Source: Magicicada septendecula
Lineage: Eukaryota > Arthropoda > Insecta > Hemiptera > Cicadidae
Length of the DNA: 64,000 nucleotides
Direction of reading: 5' to 3'
Assembly (NCBI GenBank): GCA_034769895.1
Contig: CM068367.1
Span: 709,614,196-709,678,195 of the forward strand
In this document: piece by piece, positions 1 through 12,391 of the stretch
How the letters are laid out: every line of letters starts with the position of its first letter
Position numbering within the stretch: the first letter of the stretch is position 1
Notes under the pieces: model-generated
The model's input: only the letters and a program-made list of their open reading frames with translations
Told to the model about the DNA's origin: nothing
Database searches by the model: none
Program-made: the position numbers and the translations under genes

Positions 1-2363
1 CACAAAGTATACAGAAGATGACTGAAGACTTGGAGTAACATAGTGTCATGTTCCTTTGAGTGTGTTCATAGTGTGTTGTGAAAATAGTTTTGCTTATGCT
101 AATAATAATTTTTGAAAATAATGTATTCAAGTTAAAAAAAATGTTGACGAAAACAGTACATGGTTATCAAGAAGATTCATGTGGATCCTCTGAGAAGACA
201 AGTTTTTGCAAAGGCTCCAGAAATATTTGAGAACAGGAGAGAAATATTTGAAGTGAAAATGAAAATATTAAAACAGCTAAAGGGCATTTCGTACCTTACA
301 GTAAAGTAATAGAGTGCACAGCACAAACTTTACATGAAAAATCAACATAAAGGGAGCTTATGTATCCTTGTATATTTCTTATATTTGTATAATTCTTCAA
401 ACTAGTATACAAATTTATAAATTTGTAACTGATGTGATTGTTCAGTATTTGGGCCTAGTTTTAATATGCGTGAAGCGTGAAAGAAACCTATATTGCAGTG
501 TATGTGAGTGTATTTTTTTCTCCCACAGCATTTTCATATTATAATGTGACTTTGTTAGTTAATTAATTTTCAAATGTCCCAGTAGTATTTCGTAGAGGCC
601 CAAGTTGTTGGTGCCAATTTTGTTATATTATATTTTTTCTGGGTATATATATTTTTGTTTACGGCCTCACGTAAGCTTTTTTTGCAATATTTATTTAATT
701 TATATTTCTGAAATAAAATGTGTATAATGAATGTATGTAACTGCTGTGGTTATACTAACCTTTTAACGCCATCGATGCTCTACGTCCTTGGGATCCAATT
801 TGTAATATAAAATATACTCTAACAAATGTGTAATTAATTTTCTTTAAATAGGTATCCATATAATTATACTACAAATTAGAACACACTTCTTTTGCTGCTC
901 TGATTCATTAGATATTTATTCCTGCTTTTCTTATTATAATAAGTTCCCCTTTTTTTGTTTTCTATTAATTAACAAATCATTTTCCTTTTTTTAAGGTTTC
1001 AGCTCCATCTAGCTCTCGGATGCATGAAAACATTTTTATATCTCAGGGTTTTAACAATATAAAAAATCGTATTCAGTAATATTATAAATTCACCCAACAA
1101 TTATACTAATAACATACATGAATAAAAAATTTGAACATGTAGTAAATAATTGTTGTTTGTGTATGATGGTTTTATGTGAGTTCTTGTGATTATACAAAAG
1201 AAATCAGTTAGATAATTTTACAACTTAATATTACCTATTACAAATATAACATTAATAAAACAATGAAAATAATTAATTATCAGACATTAGGAATACAATT
1301 GACAAAATAAAATAAAATTAAAATTTAATTGTCTAGGCTATATCTCATAGTTCATTATTTCTCAACATGGCGCGCTGCTGTACTCCTTCTTCACCGTTAA
1401 GAAAATGACGACGCCATCTTGCTTTTTGTGGTAGGCACAATATTGAATGTTTAATAAAATTTATATGAGTTCTAAACTTTTGTTGGTTCAAATTAAGTTT
1501 GTGTCACTCACTTTTGATATCATATATTATGTTTAGAAATGTAGTCACACTAAATGTTAGTTTTTTAGTTTATATTGAAGTGTTGTGTAAAACGTTACTA
1601 CTTTGTCAATATAGTTATAAGTTTGAATGATCTCACCGAATTCAAGATGTATTACACCAGTTAGGATAATAATTTCAATTTTTCTTCTCCAGGTGGGTTG
1701 AACACAACTTGTACATTAGTTTACTGAGAATTTCTATAACTTTACTTGGCTTTTTTATTACACTCTTCTTATTTAATCTTGATTGGATTGGCAACTATTT
1801 CAATTTGTTCCTTCTTCATGGGACGCCAACATTAGACAAAGTTTTCTTCCTTGTAACAATCAATTTTAGATTCATCTATAAGAGGCCTTGGTGTATTTTT
1901 CGGTCTCAGGACTGTTTTATCTGCCTCCAGTAAACATAAGTTTTTAATATAACCTTAATTTTTCTGATTATTTTACACAATCCCATTTATGCTTTTATTT
2001 CGGTTAATTTTATATTGTCACTTGCACTAATGAAGTTGATTTTATTGTTATTTGTTCACTTCATATAAAATACATGCCATTCTCACCTTATGGTCATACT
2101 TGATTCACAATATTTTATATATTTTTATCATTGTGTACACTGTGTCATTTGCACTGTTTTATTATCACTATTTATCACTTTCCTATTCGAATAAACACAA
2201 TTATAAAAATAATTATCTTGTCTTTACCATGACACTATCTATGAGCTAATTACAAATAGTCTTAGGTTTAAGACCTAGCTTGACTTTTAGGCTGGTTATA
2301 CAAAGCCTGATTTTTCTTAACCCTAAATACATTTCTCACTTACATACTAAAACATTACTATTT
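1..2363. other. Stretch with no recognisable gene
   Basis: AT-rich non-coding sequence. Open frames are short and match no family I recognise, and I see no RNA gene or paired terminal repeat. It may be intron or intergenic DNA upstream of the RanBP3 exons that start near 25 kb. Confidence 0.5.
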
Positions 2364-2377
2364 ACAATATTATAACA

Positions 2378-2841
2378 TACATACATCCTCAGCGCTACAG
2401 CCCAGTCCGGGCCCTGGCCTCCAAAAGAAATCTTCCCCACTGGTCTCTACTCCTGGCCAATGTCCACCAGTTTGCTGCACCCAGCCTCACTGCCTCCTTA
2501 CCAACCTGGTCCAGCCATCTTGTATGCGGTGTTCCTTTTCTTCTCCTTCCCATCGGCAAATAATTCATAACTCTTTTTGGGATTCTATCCTCCGCCATTC
2601 TCTGCACATGACCAGCCCAACGCAATCTGTTAATTTGTATGAGTTGCACGATCGGAAGATCTTTAAACCGTTCGTACAACTCTCGATTATGCAGTCGCCT
2701 CCAAATGTCGTTTTCCCTCACAGGGCCATAGACTTACAGGGCCTCAGTACCCTCCTCTCAAACATGGATAGTTTCTGCTCATCTAGTTTTTTTAGCACCC
2801 AGCATTCCGATCCATACATCAGGAGTGGTCTGATCAATGTC
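2378..2841 (-). mobile_element. 5'-truncated RTE-like non-LTR retrotransposon 3' end
   Basis: On the minus strand a 108-codon frame (2395-2721) contains RLRWAGHVQRM and a GRRRKGTPHTRWLDQV stretch. These are the hallmark of the region after the reverse transcriptase in RTE-like insect retrotransposons, often mis-annotated as craniofacial development protein 2-like. Only this C-terminal end is present, as expected when target-primed reverse transcription stops early. The segment is flanked by an identical 14-bp direct repeat, ACAATATTATAACA, at 2364-2377 and 2842-2855. The minus-strand 3' end carries a short TATG-type simple repeat, usual for RTE tails. Confidence 0.85.
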
Positions 2842-2855
2842 ACAATATTATAACA

Positions 2856-4208
2856 AGATAGAGAAAATCACTTCCCTAATCTGTTGGGTAATTTTTGTGT
2901 CAAAGACACCGTCCAGTCTAGTCTTTTTTTATGTCTGTTTTGTCAAGTTATTTATTATGTTTGTTTACAAGGCTAATTCCTGTTTTTAATTTATTCATGT
3001 ATCTGTAACACGTATTCTTTATTTATTATTCATGGTTTATTGGTTTAGTTATTATAATTCTTCCTTTATATAATTATTTTTGGTTGTTCTCATTTGATCA
3101 CTCATTCTCTATTGCACTCCTCATTCAGTTACGTAGTATTTATCTATTTGAGTAGTTTCCCTATATTTTTGATAAATAAATTGATTTTCCTGGTTTGTAC
3201 CATCTCGTGATGCTACAATATTCAGGATTTGTTGATTAAAAAGTTACCAGTAGTTATATATTTATGATGTAACTTGAATTACTTGTAATAATTCTTTTGT
3301 TTGGAACGAATTAAAATTTAGGCCCATAGAATTTTCAGGTAACACAAAGAATGAAAATTTGACACAAATCAAATTTGATAATAAAATGAGAAAAGAAAAA
3401 AAGGTGTGTGGTTATATTTTTGAATAACACCATGTTCCATCCTCACAGTTTACGGTCTGCTAACACAAAGCTAATTTATCTGTCTCTGAACACTCTCTAA
3501 GTGTTTACCAGCCTTTAGATCAAGGTATTATAAAAAGATCTTAAAATTATCTACAGACGTGAGCATTGGAAACATTTGGTAAATAACGTTCATAACGTCA
3601 AACAGCTTTTCGCTAAAGTTTCAAATAAAATTGTGACTGGTTTGTATAGAGTCATGTGTATTATCACATCTATTCAACAAATAAAACCACAGATGGTTTA
3701 CATTTGTTTTGTAATGTGTATTTCTCTTATAAAGACTGCATTAATGCTTCCACTAAGGCTCAAGGCAATGGACCTGAAGAACTTGTTTGTCTTTTAGACT
3801 TGTCTGGACTGAGGCACATTGATTTTTGGATATAGATAATCAACTTGAAATGGAAGAGGCTTCATTGAGTATAGAGGAGACTGTGACCTTAAGTAAGGTG
3901 GATGAAGACATAGCACTAACAGCGTCTTCTTGTGATAAAACAGAAAATAAAAAGATTTCAGTTGAGCATATATTGTTAGAAATGCACTGCAATGTGCTGT
4001 GAAAGTTAAGGCATACTTTTTACATGTGGTGATCATGAATGACTTGGTATAATGTCTAAAGCAGAAATAAAATTGGAAGATGTTGGTGTTAAATAAAGTG
4101 AGAAAAACCATAATAACTGATTTTTTTAGCACAATTTTTGAAATTTAGTGTAGTATTTTAAGTACTGTGTGTATGTATAAAATTTTTGCTGTGTAATTAT
4201 TCGTAGTA
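2856..4208. other. Stretch with no recognisable gene
   Basis: AT-rich sequence between the RTE-like fragment and the left end of the mariner-type element. The short open frames here have no recognisable domain. Confidence 0.5.
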
Positions 4209-6030
4209 CAGTATGTACACATGTATACTCTTTCTGTTCTTAGTTTAATCCTGATGTAAACAAACAGGCATCGCTCATCTGAAATGCTATTTGCTGCTTG
4301 AATTAGAGGTATGTCACACTGACAGAAGAAGTACAGATAGGGTACATATAATATTGATACTGTATAATTACATGTAAACTGTCATAATTTTTATATTCTG
4401 GACCAAAGTAATATTTGTGTGACTGTGTCAGAGCGGCAGTGACACATTTTACAACACGGAGAGTTAATTGCTGTTTTTATTCACTGTTTGAATATCGCAA
4501 GGAAAAAAAAATAAAGTAGGCCTATATTTAAAATGAAAATAGAAGCTGTGATAATTACTGACCAGTGTGCTGTGTGTTACCAGTTGTTGTCAGAGAGTAA
4601 TTCAGTGCTTTCCATATGTGTGTCAAAACTTGAATCATCATGTGAGTTAACAGTGTTAATGATAAGATTGTCCATGATGTCGTCCATAATTTGGTCCAAT
4701 TCCTGTAGCTTATCTTTTTCGTTGCATACATGCTCGACACAGTGACTCCACTTGTCTGTCATTATTTAATTTGCCGCCTTCTCTATCATATTTGTTATAC
4801 ATCATGCAGCTTATATGTTGTGTTGTGACTGGCAACATATCCTTTCAACTAGCTCCATATTAATTCAGTGAGATTCAGAATACAGCGATAAGGGGGAAGT
4901 CATAAAACGGCGTGCCCAGATTTTTCGGCAATATCATTTACTACAAAATTTTTGTAATTTATGTTAATTTTGTTGTACTATCTCTAAAAGTTCAGTTTTT
5001 AAGCAACTTTCGTCATAACGTATATTTTTTGTAAGGAAGCAGGTCATGCGGCAATAATCCCATTATTGTTGTTTAGCCATACGACAATATCAGCTTTCCA
5101 TCACGCATTATTTGGAATACGTTCAGTCATCGTGGAATGATATGGGATGTTATCCATGATTGTTACACTACTGTTTGGTAATAGTGTAACAATCTTTTCA
5201 AACCACTTTTTGAAGACATCACCATTCATTTCAGTATGATAATCCCCACTTTTTTTAGACTCGAACAGTAGTAAGCCCCCATCTAAAAACCCATATTCAT
5301 TACCGATATGAAATAATATAAGACACTTCCCCTTTGTTACGTGGTGGTTTTATTTCAGTTGACACACCTGATAGAAAAGCCTGTCGTCATGTTTTATTGT
5401 GGAATCACGCAATACTTTACTAGTGTGTCCTTCGTGAACCCATGTCTCATTGAGGTAACAAATTTGGTGATTCTCTGCCCTGAACTTCTTGATTGACTTT
5501 AAGTAATTTCTTCGCCAAGTCGAAACGTCATGTCTATCAAAAATTACAAATAGGCTGTTACTACCCATCTGGGGTAAATTGGAGTCATTATTAATTTCTA
5601 ATAATAGTTTTTTTAAGGGTTGGAGCTTCATTAACTTCATCAAAAGCAATAGAAGTTGCACCAGCTTACACTAAAGGCGTTTCACCAACTTAGACGAAAC
5701 ACATCAGATATGTAGCACGGAGACACTCATGTGCTTTACACTTGTACCCTGAAATGCATACTTGAAATCAATATTTTCAATCAGCGGTGATAATGTTCTA
5801 CTATGTATTCATAAAAATGATTAAACTTAATCAGAAACCACTTGTCGCAGTAAGACTAAAGACAGCTGGTAAGATAATTCTCACGTGACTATACAGACAC
5901 TATGCACACAAGCGCGTAACACATTACTGTATGAACAGTGTCAACGCCCCTGACCAGTAGCGTTTCAGATGAGCCACGTGGGTTTGTTTACATCAGGATT
6001 AAACTAAGAACGGAAACAGTGTAAGTACTG
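4209..6030 (-). mobile_element. Complete but inactive mariner/IS630-superfamily DNA transposon
   Basis: Both ends carry a long imperfect terminal inverted repeat. The left starts CAGTATGTAC; the right ends GTAAGTACTG. They converge on shared blocks such as TTCTTAGTTTAATCCTGATG and CTCATCTGAAA. A TA dinucleotide flanks each end (4207-4208 and 6031-6032), the target duplication of the Tc1/mariner superfamily. The 1822-bp length suits a single-gene element, and the decayed transposase inside lies on the minus strand. Insertion boundaries look intact, so this is a whole dead copy rather than a fragment. Confidence 0.88.
4577..5661 (-). pseudogene. Degenerate DDE_3-type transposase
   Basis: Minus-strand frames line up with the insect DDE_3 (IS630/Tc1-mariner) endonuclease family. 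In order: YLNETWVHEGHTSKV near 5440, GDYHTEMNGDVFKKWFE near 5220, TIMDNIPYHS near 5150, LPPYRCILNLTELIW near 4880, and a C-terminal tail with WSHCVEHV near 4740. Stops and frameshifts separate the blocks (for example at about 5345, 4905 and 4855), so no full-length protein is made. The first catalytic aspartate, expected as YLDETW, is asparagine; the second Asp (MDN) and the Glu of TELIW remain. The N-terminal DNA-binding part should lie upstream of 5661 but is not readable. The enzyme would have cut and joined the element's own ends. Confidence 0.85.
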
Positions 6031-8699
6031 TAATACATTTTATTACTGTATTTAAATTTTACAATGATTACATACATTAGTAAATATAATACTAATAAAT
6101 AAGTACTAGTATGCTCCCTGAGCTACAGAAATCTCACTGTTTAAAATGAAGTACATTTATTATTGCATAAATTTTGATATTAGATAATTTTTCAGTTATG
6201 GGAAACACAAAAATCCCTATTACTCTACTATTTCTCTAGGAATATAACAATTGTAAACCGCACAATCATACAGTAAACACTAAAAATTTGAAACATTCAG
6301 AATTGAGTTACAAGTTCCTTTTAGTCTGGCACAGTGCTGGATTCTCAAAATTAAAAAAAAATTCCTCATCTTTTCTGGGTCCTGGGGTCCCAAAATTTTG
6401 AAATTTCAGAAACTTACCACATTACATTCAGAAGTCAGTTAAAATTCCCTTTAATTTGATAACCCACATGAATTTTTGCAATTTCATCACAATTTTCACC
6501 TGCTTTTTGACATACAAAATTTTGAAATTTTGAAAAGTGAATACTTGAAAAATGATTTTGGTTAACATTCTAGCATATACATATAATATTAGGACGGTCA
6601 TCTGTTTGAGCCCAGGAAGTATTTCTTAACTTGGAAGCAGTAGTAAAATGTGTGGGCCAAAAAATAAATAAGACAAGACAAAATATATGATTGTATTGGA
6701 ATCACGTGCTCAAAGGAATAGATATGGCCATTACTTCAAGCTTTGGGGACTATATATTTGAGATAATAAAAGTATTATTAACCTGGATTCACTTATGGAC
6801 CAATGAAAATGTTATGGAGGAGGAAATCCAAACTTGCAAACTCATACTTGCAAACAGGACATACTTGTACTTCAGCGTACAAAGGAAATTTGAGTCCAAA
6901 TTGATGTCAAGAGCAACAGAGAGCCTCCTATTAAGACACTGGTTGTCCTAGTGCTGTTGTATGCATCGGAGACATGAGTTATGAGCAGAAGCAGTGACAA
7001 TCTGCTGGGGACATTTATAGCATAAATTTTTCCTTTGTTGCTGTCTGTTATAGGGAGATTATACAGTATACAGACTTGGAGAATGTTTGAGGAATAAAAA
7101 AACACTAACCATTGTCAATGGTCTGCATCTTCATTCAGTGTTTCAAAAGTAAAATAAAACAAACAAAACAAATAATAGGTTAGTTTTGTTACTATCAGAT
7201 TACTCCTTAACCCCAAGATACAGTTATATAAAAACAAGAATGAAAAAATGGCTCCTCAAAGGAAAGTTTTCAAAAGCTAAAATAATTTGGTGTATGCTTA
7301 ATGTTTATAAAGTAGTCTTCGACAAGCTGCTTATTGGGATAATTATATTGGGATGTGAGCCGTGTTTACAGATTGACATAAATAAGCAGCTGGAATAATT
7401 TAAATTATGTTACATTATTGTTATTGGTTTGTCATCGGGTTTTTAAAGACAGACTCGTAAATATTGTAAAAAATTGCTCATATTTTGTACTGCAGTTTGA
7501 TGAATCATTAAAAAACAAAAGTCAGTGAAAACCAACAAAGTTAGTAGTATATTATACAGCACAAACTTGCATGAAACGTATAAAGACAATTTGGAGAAGA
7601 GAAGTCAGAAGCTACAGAGTGTACTGATAAAGCTAACTGAAAAGAAACCAGGTGGTAATAGAACTGAAAGAAAGTCAGCAAGATTATATGTAGAACATGC
7701 AAAAGAGCTGTTGCAGTAGAGCTTTAAATTTTATCAAATTCTGCTTAAGTAAAATTTCATCAAAAATAAGTTAACAGTGGCATTTAAAGTTTATCATTAA
7801 AAGTGAATCGTGTATAATATTTAGTGGATAATGTATATTTGAACTTATTATTATTTTTTTTTTAATGTTAGTTGTTCTAAGACACAGTAAAAAGGTTAAT
7901 AAAATTACTTGTAATTCAGCTTTTTTATTTTTGTATTTTAGAATAAATTTGACATCCATCACATTTTAATTTTTGTATTATCCTAGTCAACTCTGCAAAT
8001 AGTTTGCAGTTAATACTTACTGACTGTATTAAAATAGTTTTGTTAAAACTAAATAGTTATCTTTGAAAATATTAATTTTTCAATTGTGACTAAGAACCAT
8101 TCACATGAATGATTATTTCTATTCAATTTTTACATACCAGAATTCATGCGTCAAGAACGTTGTTGTCCTGCATTATTAAACAGTATTTGTTAAGTTCCCC
8201 AATTCATAAAACGTTAAGAGATACTTTTTAAACACATTCAAAGTTACTATTCTGAATGCTAATTAGAATTAACTATTTTTAGTGTGTCTTTGCTACATTG
8301 ATGGTGTGGCAGTTAAAATGGGTGGGTTGTATAAGAAAGAGTGGTATTGAACTGTGAAAACACAAGTGTGGAAAACCTTGAATTATGCTTTAATTTTTTT
8401 TATCGACATGCAGGACAGGCTGTACTTGTGTCTCATATCTGATGAACATGCGTTCTTATTTCTTGTTTAGCACTTGCAGAAGGCATACATGTGAACACCT
8501 GTGCAAGACACCACTGAAATCCCTAATCACCAGCTTTAATTAATCAGAAATAACAGTTTGCAGTCAACAAGTCATTCAATACGATTATACTCGTACAATA
8601 ATTCAAGTTAAATTTGTCCACACGCAATAATAATGTCATGCAATAGAGTTGCACACTAATTATAACACAGTAAACACTTTCCACTAAGCTTCAACCACC
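6031..8699. other. Stretch with no recognised gene; one unassigned open frame
   Basis: Mostly AT-rich non-coding DNA. A lysine-rich open frame of about 70 codons at 7504-7719 (+) contains NLHETYKDNLEKRSQ and ends at a TAG; I recognise no domain, and an exon is not supported by clear splice sites on both sides. Sequence near 8480-8700 probably belongs to the 3' end or LTR of the Gypsy fragment to the right, but no paired LTR lies in the window to prove it. Confidence 0.4.
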
Positions 8700-8896
8700 A
8701 TTTGATCCTCACTAAGGAAAATTGCTCAACGTAACTGATGACAAAGCCAGCCTCTGTCCCTTTTAGAGGTAGCTCAGGAGTTCCAGAAATTTTCCATCAT
8801 TACTGTGGCGTGTCGCATAATGCATATTTCAAGTGCTCTCCAGAGCACTCTGGAACATACTTGAGTGCATCCTTGACTGTGGCTACACCTGCTTGA

Positions 8897-10279
8897 CTAG
8901 CGGAGAAAGGCATGGAAGGATGCGCTCGGCTGTTTGAGAGGTTTCCATCGTTTCACTGCCCCCTCCTTAAGCCTGTTCATGCCTAACTGGCAAACCATCT
9001 CTGAAGTAATATTTGGCCAGGCGATGTAGGTGGACGATCTTGAATTCCCACTGTCCTTCCTGTTGAATCCAATAGACAACATCGCTGATCCTCTTTTTCA
9101 TGGTGTAAGGTCCTTCCCAGTTAGTCTGACATTTAGGTGAGCGACCACTATGGAGCGTTGGGTTTACAACCAGACGTGATCTCCTTCGAAACCCACACTA
9201 TTGCTGCTAATGTCATACCAAGTTTTCATTTTATTACTGGGTATCTTCAGCTGTCCTATTATCGAGCGATTCATTTCTTGCAGTTGGTTTTCTAATTGCG
9301 AGGAATAGTACTGTGGCTCTTGGGACTGAGTCTCAGTGGTCCAAACATCAAGTCCCCAGGAAGACGGAACCCCCGCCCAAACACCAATATTGCTGGAGTC
9401 ATGCCAGTTGTGTCGTGTACTGATGACCTGTATCCCAAATTTGGTTCTCGTCAACAACCTTCGAAAGATGGTGCTCAAGTGTCCTAGCTATTGAACCTCT
9501 CAACCATTCCATCTGATTGATGAAGAGGCGTTGTCCTGGTCTTTCGAATTCTGAGTAGACGGCATAATTCTTAAACACTCATCATCATCATCTTCACTAC
9601 AGGGATTAGGCCCTAGTTGGCCTTTTCCTGAACCCATCTCCTCCTCGGTCTACCAACATCCCTCCGTCCACTCGGCTTGTACTTGAGAGCTACCACTGGC
9701 AATCTGGTATCTGGCATTCGGGCCACATGTGTACAACATCTACTGACTCTTAAACACTCCTGACTCGAAATTCATCCCTTGATCCATATGGATTTCCATA
9801 GGGACTCCATAACGGCAACAGAAGTTGTGAACTAACGCCTTTGCCACAGTGGTAACCTCCTTATTTGGAATTGTGTAAGCTTCCACCCACTTAGTAAAGT
9901 AGTCACCTATAACCATGATGTACCGGTTTCCATCGTCAGTAACTGGAAATGGCCCAGCAATGTCTGTAGCAATTCTTTTGAAAGGCAGTCAAACGTTATA
10001 CTGTCTCATTTTACCCTTGCTTCTGGATTGTGGGTCCTTGCTTGTAGCACATATTTCACGTGTCCGACACCGTTCATCTATGTCGTGACGAAGGTGAAGC
10101 CAATAGAATCGCTTCCGTATTTTGTCAAGGGTTTTATTAACGCCAAGATGACCTCCAGATGTTCCATCATGCATCTCCTTCAAAACAGACTGCACTTTAC
10201 TTCGGGGAACTGTCAACTGGATGACCACATCTTGTCCATCTGCACTTTCCCAAGCTCTTTTCAGCAATTCGTTCTCCAA
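8897..10279 (-). pseudogene. Gypsy integrase, broken
   Basis: The minus-strand block 9989-10279 has GGHLGVNKTLDKIRKRFYWL, the H2C2 zinc-binding start of Gypsy integrases. The core follows in other frames, with residues like GDYFTKWVEAY near 9880. Block 9164-9478 reads LENQLQEMNRS and KMKTWYD, and block 8897-9082 covers the C-terminal part after a GPY/F-like module. Several frameshifts plus the nested insertion at 9581-9747 break it. Within the zinc finger the expected second cysteine pair is only partly kept (ERCRTREICATS). Integrase would join the cDNA ends to host DNA. Confidence 0.82.
9581..9747 (-). mobile_element. Short RTE-like 3' fragment nested in the Gypsy integrase
   Basis: A 167-bp insert flanked by an identical 12-bp direct repeat, TCTTAAACACTC, at 9569-9580 and 9748-9759. 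On the minus strand it reads ARMPDTRLPVVALKYKPSGR and GRPRRRW, the extreme C-terminus of an RTE-like or related non-LTR polyprotein, and ends in an ATG/ATC simple repeat that marks the 3' tail. Removing it and one repeat restores the integrase sequence, so it arrived after the Gypsy copy. Confidence 0.85.
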
Positions 10280-10453
10280 TGTAAGAGACCCCCCATTGTG
10301 CCTATTAGCCGTTCAGCACTTCCGAACAATGGCAGATATCTTGCCAAACTGGGCGGCGACCTTCATCTTTTGCTGTCAAGATCAGTGCAATGTCTTCATC
10401 AGTCACCTGTTCTTGTCGAAAATCTTGTGTTGTCTAGCCCTCTGCCAGGAAAT

Positions 10454-10723
10454 CTACAGTGATGGCTTAAACATGCTTGTTTGAGTTCTGTTCTTCCTTT
10501 CTGCAGCAATGTTGGCAGTCTTCCAAGCACGGTCTTCGAGATAAGCCTTCTGCATTACCATGCAGGTGCTTCTGCCAATGTCGTACCTTGAAGTTGTACT
10601 CTTGCAGACGTTTGAGGACCTTGCCAACTGCCCTTCCGGATTTTTAAGTCTCAAGAGCCATGCAGGCACAGCGTGGTCAGTGTGTAGTGAAAACTCTCTC
10701 CCATAGAGATATTTATGGAAGTG
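10454..10723 (-). pseudogene. Gypsy RNase H fragment
   Basis: Minus-strand translation runs YLYGREFSLHTDH then AWLLRLKNPEGQLAR, matching the end of the Ty3/Gypsy RNase H domain, where a TDHxxLxWLL motif is typical. The enzyme would remove the RNA strand during reverse transcription. The fragment continues in altered frame toward the integrase, with frame breaks between about 10290 and 10450. The upstream reverse transcriptase is absent. Confidence 0.8.
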
Positions 10724-10823
10724 CCAGATATTTATAAAAAGTCTCCCATCAGAACTTTTTCTCCCATAGAGATATTTATGGAAGTGCCAGATATTTATAA
10801 AAAGTCTCCCATCAGAACTTTTT
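10698..10823. repeat. 63-bp tandem duplication, two copies
   Basis: The units 10698-10760 and 10761-10823 both start CTCCCATAGAGATATTTATG and end AGAACTTTTT, with no difference seen. The unit spans the junction between the Gypsy RNase H fragment and its flank, so the duplication followed the truncation. Confidence 0.9.
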
Positions 10824-11204
10824 ATGGAACTGTAATAAAAACTGCTAATCTGCTGGAAAACGTGGGGGTAGATAAGATAATGTAAAAAAAATCCAACTTA
10901 TATTTGAATGTACTTCGTATTTGGTATTGGGTTGTAAAAGGAAGGTTATTTACTTACAGTAAGGATGAAAATACATAACAGACTTCACACAGAAATGCTA
11001 TTTTATTTTCTCTTACTTTATAAATACCTTTTTTTTAGAATTATGTAATGTGATTCCATATAGTTTTGTTGACCGTTTATATTGTGATTACATTTTTTTA
11101 AATACTTTCCAATTGATTCTTTCTTAGTCAAATATTATTTTGCCTTACATATTTGTATACCTTGTTTACCTGGATCACCATATAATAGATTTAAATTCCT
11201 TTAC
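10824..11204. other. Stretch with no recognisable gene
   Basis: AT-rich sequence between the tandem duplication and the mariner relic; nothing recognised. Confidence 0.5.
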
Positions 11205-11860
11205 TGACGAGGTCCGTCCAAAAATATCGAACTATAGGCCAAGAGAAAGAATAGTGTTATTAGCAGCTTCCACTCATAATCTTCTTTGAAATATTCCCCT
11301 TATGATCCCAGACACCTAACGTAGCATGTCTTCTGTTGCTGGAAACTTTTTTTTAGTCTCTTTTGTTATGGGTACCAGCTGTATTGTTATTCTACCTTCC
11401 TGGCTATCAAATTAGCGCCTTTTCAGGATTTCATTTGCGGAGAATCATAAATCAAAGGAAACATTGACGATGAGTAAGGAACTTTGCAAACCTGAGGAAT
11501 TCTGAGCTGGAATAAAAAGTCATGGATTATGGATGACAAATGGACATAGGTGCCATCATGAATCAACTGCTGCTTGTCTGATTCTCACAAGATCTGGTTT
11601 CTTGTACCAGCATCGAGCTGCATCACAAAGTCATTGCAGAGTTGATAGTTTGCCTTCTAGTGAATATTCATGATGCACAACTCTGTGGTAAACAGCATCA
11701 ATTTTCTTTTGCTCCTCATTTGTCTTGCATTCTTTAGTCTTGGGGATGGTGTTGACTTCCAGTGTGATAACTGAGCTTTGGTTTATGGGTCGTACTCGTA
11801 CTATTAAAACTCGTCACTTGATATAACAGTCTAAAGGAACACTCAGGGTCACCGTTGGTG
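11205..11860 (-). pseudogene. Decayed mariner transposase and left terminal repeat
   Basis: The left edge, GACGAGGTCCGTCCAAAAAT near 11206, resembles mariner terminal repeats of the GAGGTCTGTCC type. On the minus strand, scattered frames match a mariner transposase in order: NLEHTNGDPE near 11870-11850, TKAQLSHWKSTPSPR near 11770, a poorly kept HHEY block near 11690, then a C-terminal region with FDSQEG near 11410. Stops and frameshifts interrupt nearly every block, and the N-terminal half and second terminal repeat are missing. This is an old fragment with no coding capacity. Confidence 0.72.
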
Positions 11861-12215
11861 TGCTCCAGGTTGTCTTTTGAAAGCAAAGTGGATCTTTTTT
11901 TTACCAAAGCTATTCTGTGTATAGTTAAATTGTCCCTTAAAATCGTGTGTGTTGAACCTTTACTGATCCAAATTTACATTTGTTTGTTTTTTAAATTTAG
12001 TTTCAAAATATTATTCAAGATTGTTAAAAATGTATATAATTGATGTAAAATTATTTGATTATAAAAGGAATAGTTAATTTCTAGTAGTTTGACATTATGT
12101 GGTAAATGAAATATTGATATTATTTAAGTAGACATTTAAAACATTTTTAAATTAAAGGAAGTGTGTTTAATGCAGTCATTAAATAATTGTACTAACGATA
12201 AACTTATGGATCGTT

Positions 12216-12391
12216 ATGGCGTGGACAAGTAAAGACGCGCGCGATATACCACCCGATCATATTAATCACATTTGTCATCCAAATAGAAAAGTTGGACTTG
12301 TTACTTGTTTAATATGTGATAGTGTTTTCTGCAAGTCTGATTTTACAAGAGAAGTGAACGAAGGAAAAGGATTCTTTATCTCTAGACACAT
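12216..12391 (+). pseudogene. Jockey-type ORF1 start, cut by an LTR element
   Basis: The ATG at 12216 opens a frame beginning MAWTSKDARDIPPDHI. It contains a cysteine cluster, CLICDSVFC, and then TREVNEGKGFFISR. The same TREVNEGKGFFISR block recurs at 16780, where the reading continues into the rest of ORF1, so both belong to the same retrotransposon family. A gag-like ORF1 packages the element's RNA. The frame runs into an inserted LTR at 12392. Upstream sequence (about 11950-12215) may be the 5' UTR, but no promoter is identifiable. The CX2C cluster suggests a small zinc-binding fold; that is inference. Confidence 0.68.

Larger units (their letters stand above)
8700..10723 (-). mobile_element. 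5'-truncated Ty3/Gypsy retrotransposon (RNase H to integrase end)
   Basis: Reading on the minus strand from 10723 down, there is the end of an RNase H domain, an integrase zinc-binding domain, an integrase core and a C-terminal module, in Gypsy order. Everything 5' of RNase H (gag, protease, most of RT) is missing. The right edge falls inside a 63-bp tandem duplication (10698-10823). The left edge is uncertain because no second LTR is visible; 3' non-coding or LTR sequence may continue to about 8480. An RTE-like fragment is nested in the integrase at 9581-9747. Confidence 0.82.

Noticed and set aside
1..330. Open stretch near 170-305 that could be an exon of an upstream gene
   Set aside because: Reading frames are short and match nothing recognisable; no supportable splice sites.
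7504..7719. Lysine-rich open frame with NLHETY, considered as an upstream RanBP3 exon
   Set aside because: Only a faint resemblance to the FGQNLxER-type repeats of RanBP3, no clear acceptor, and an in-frame stop closes it. Not strong enough to call.
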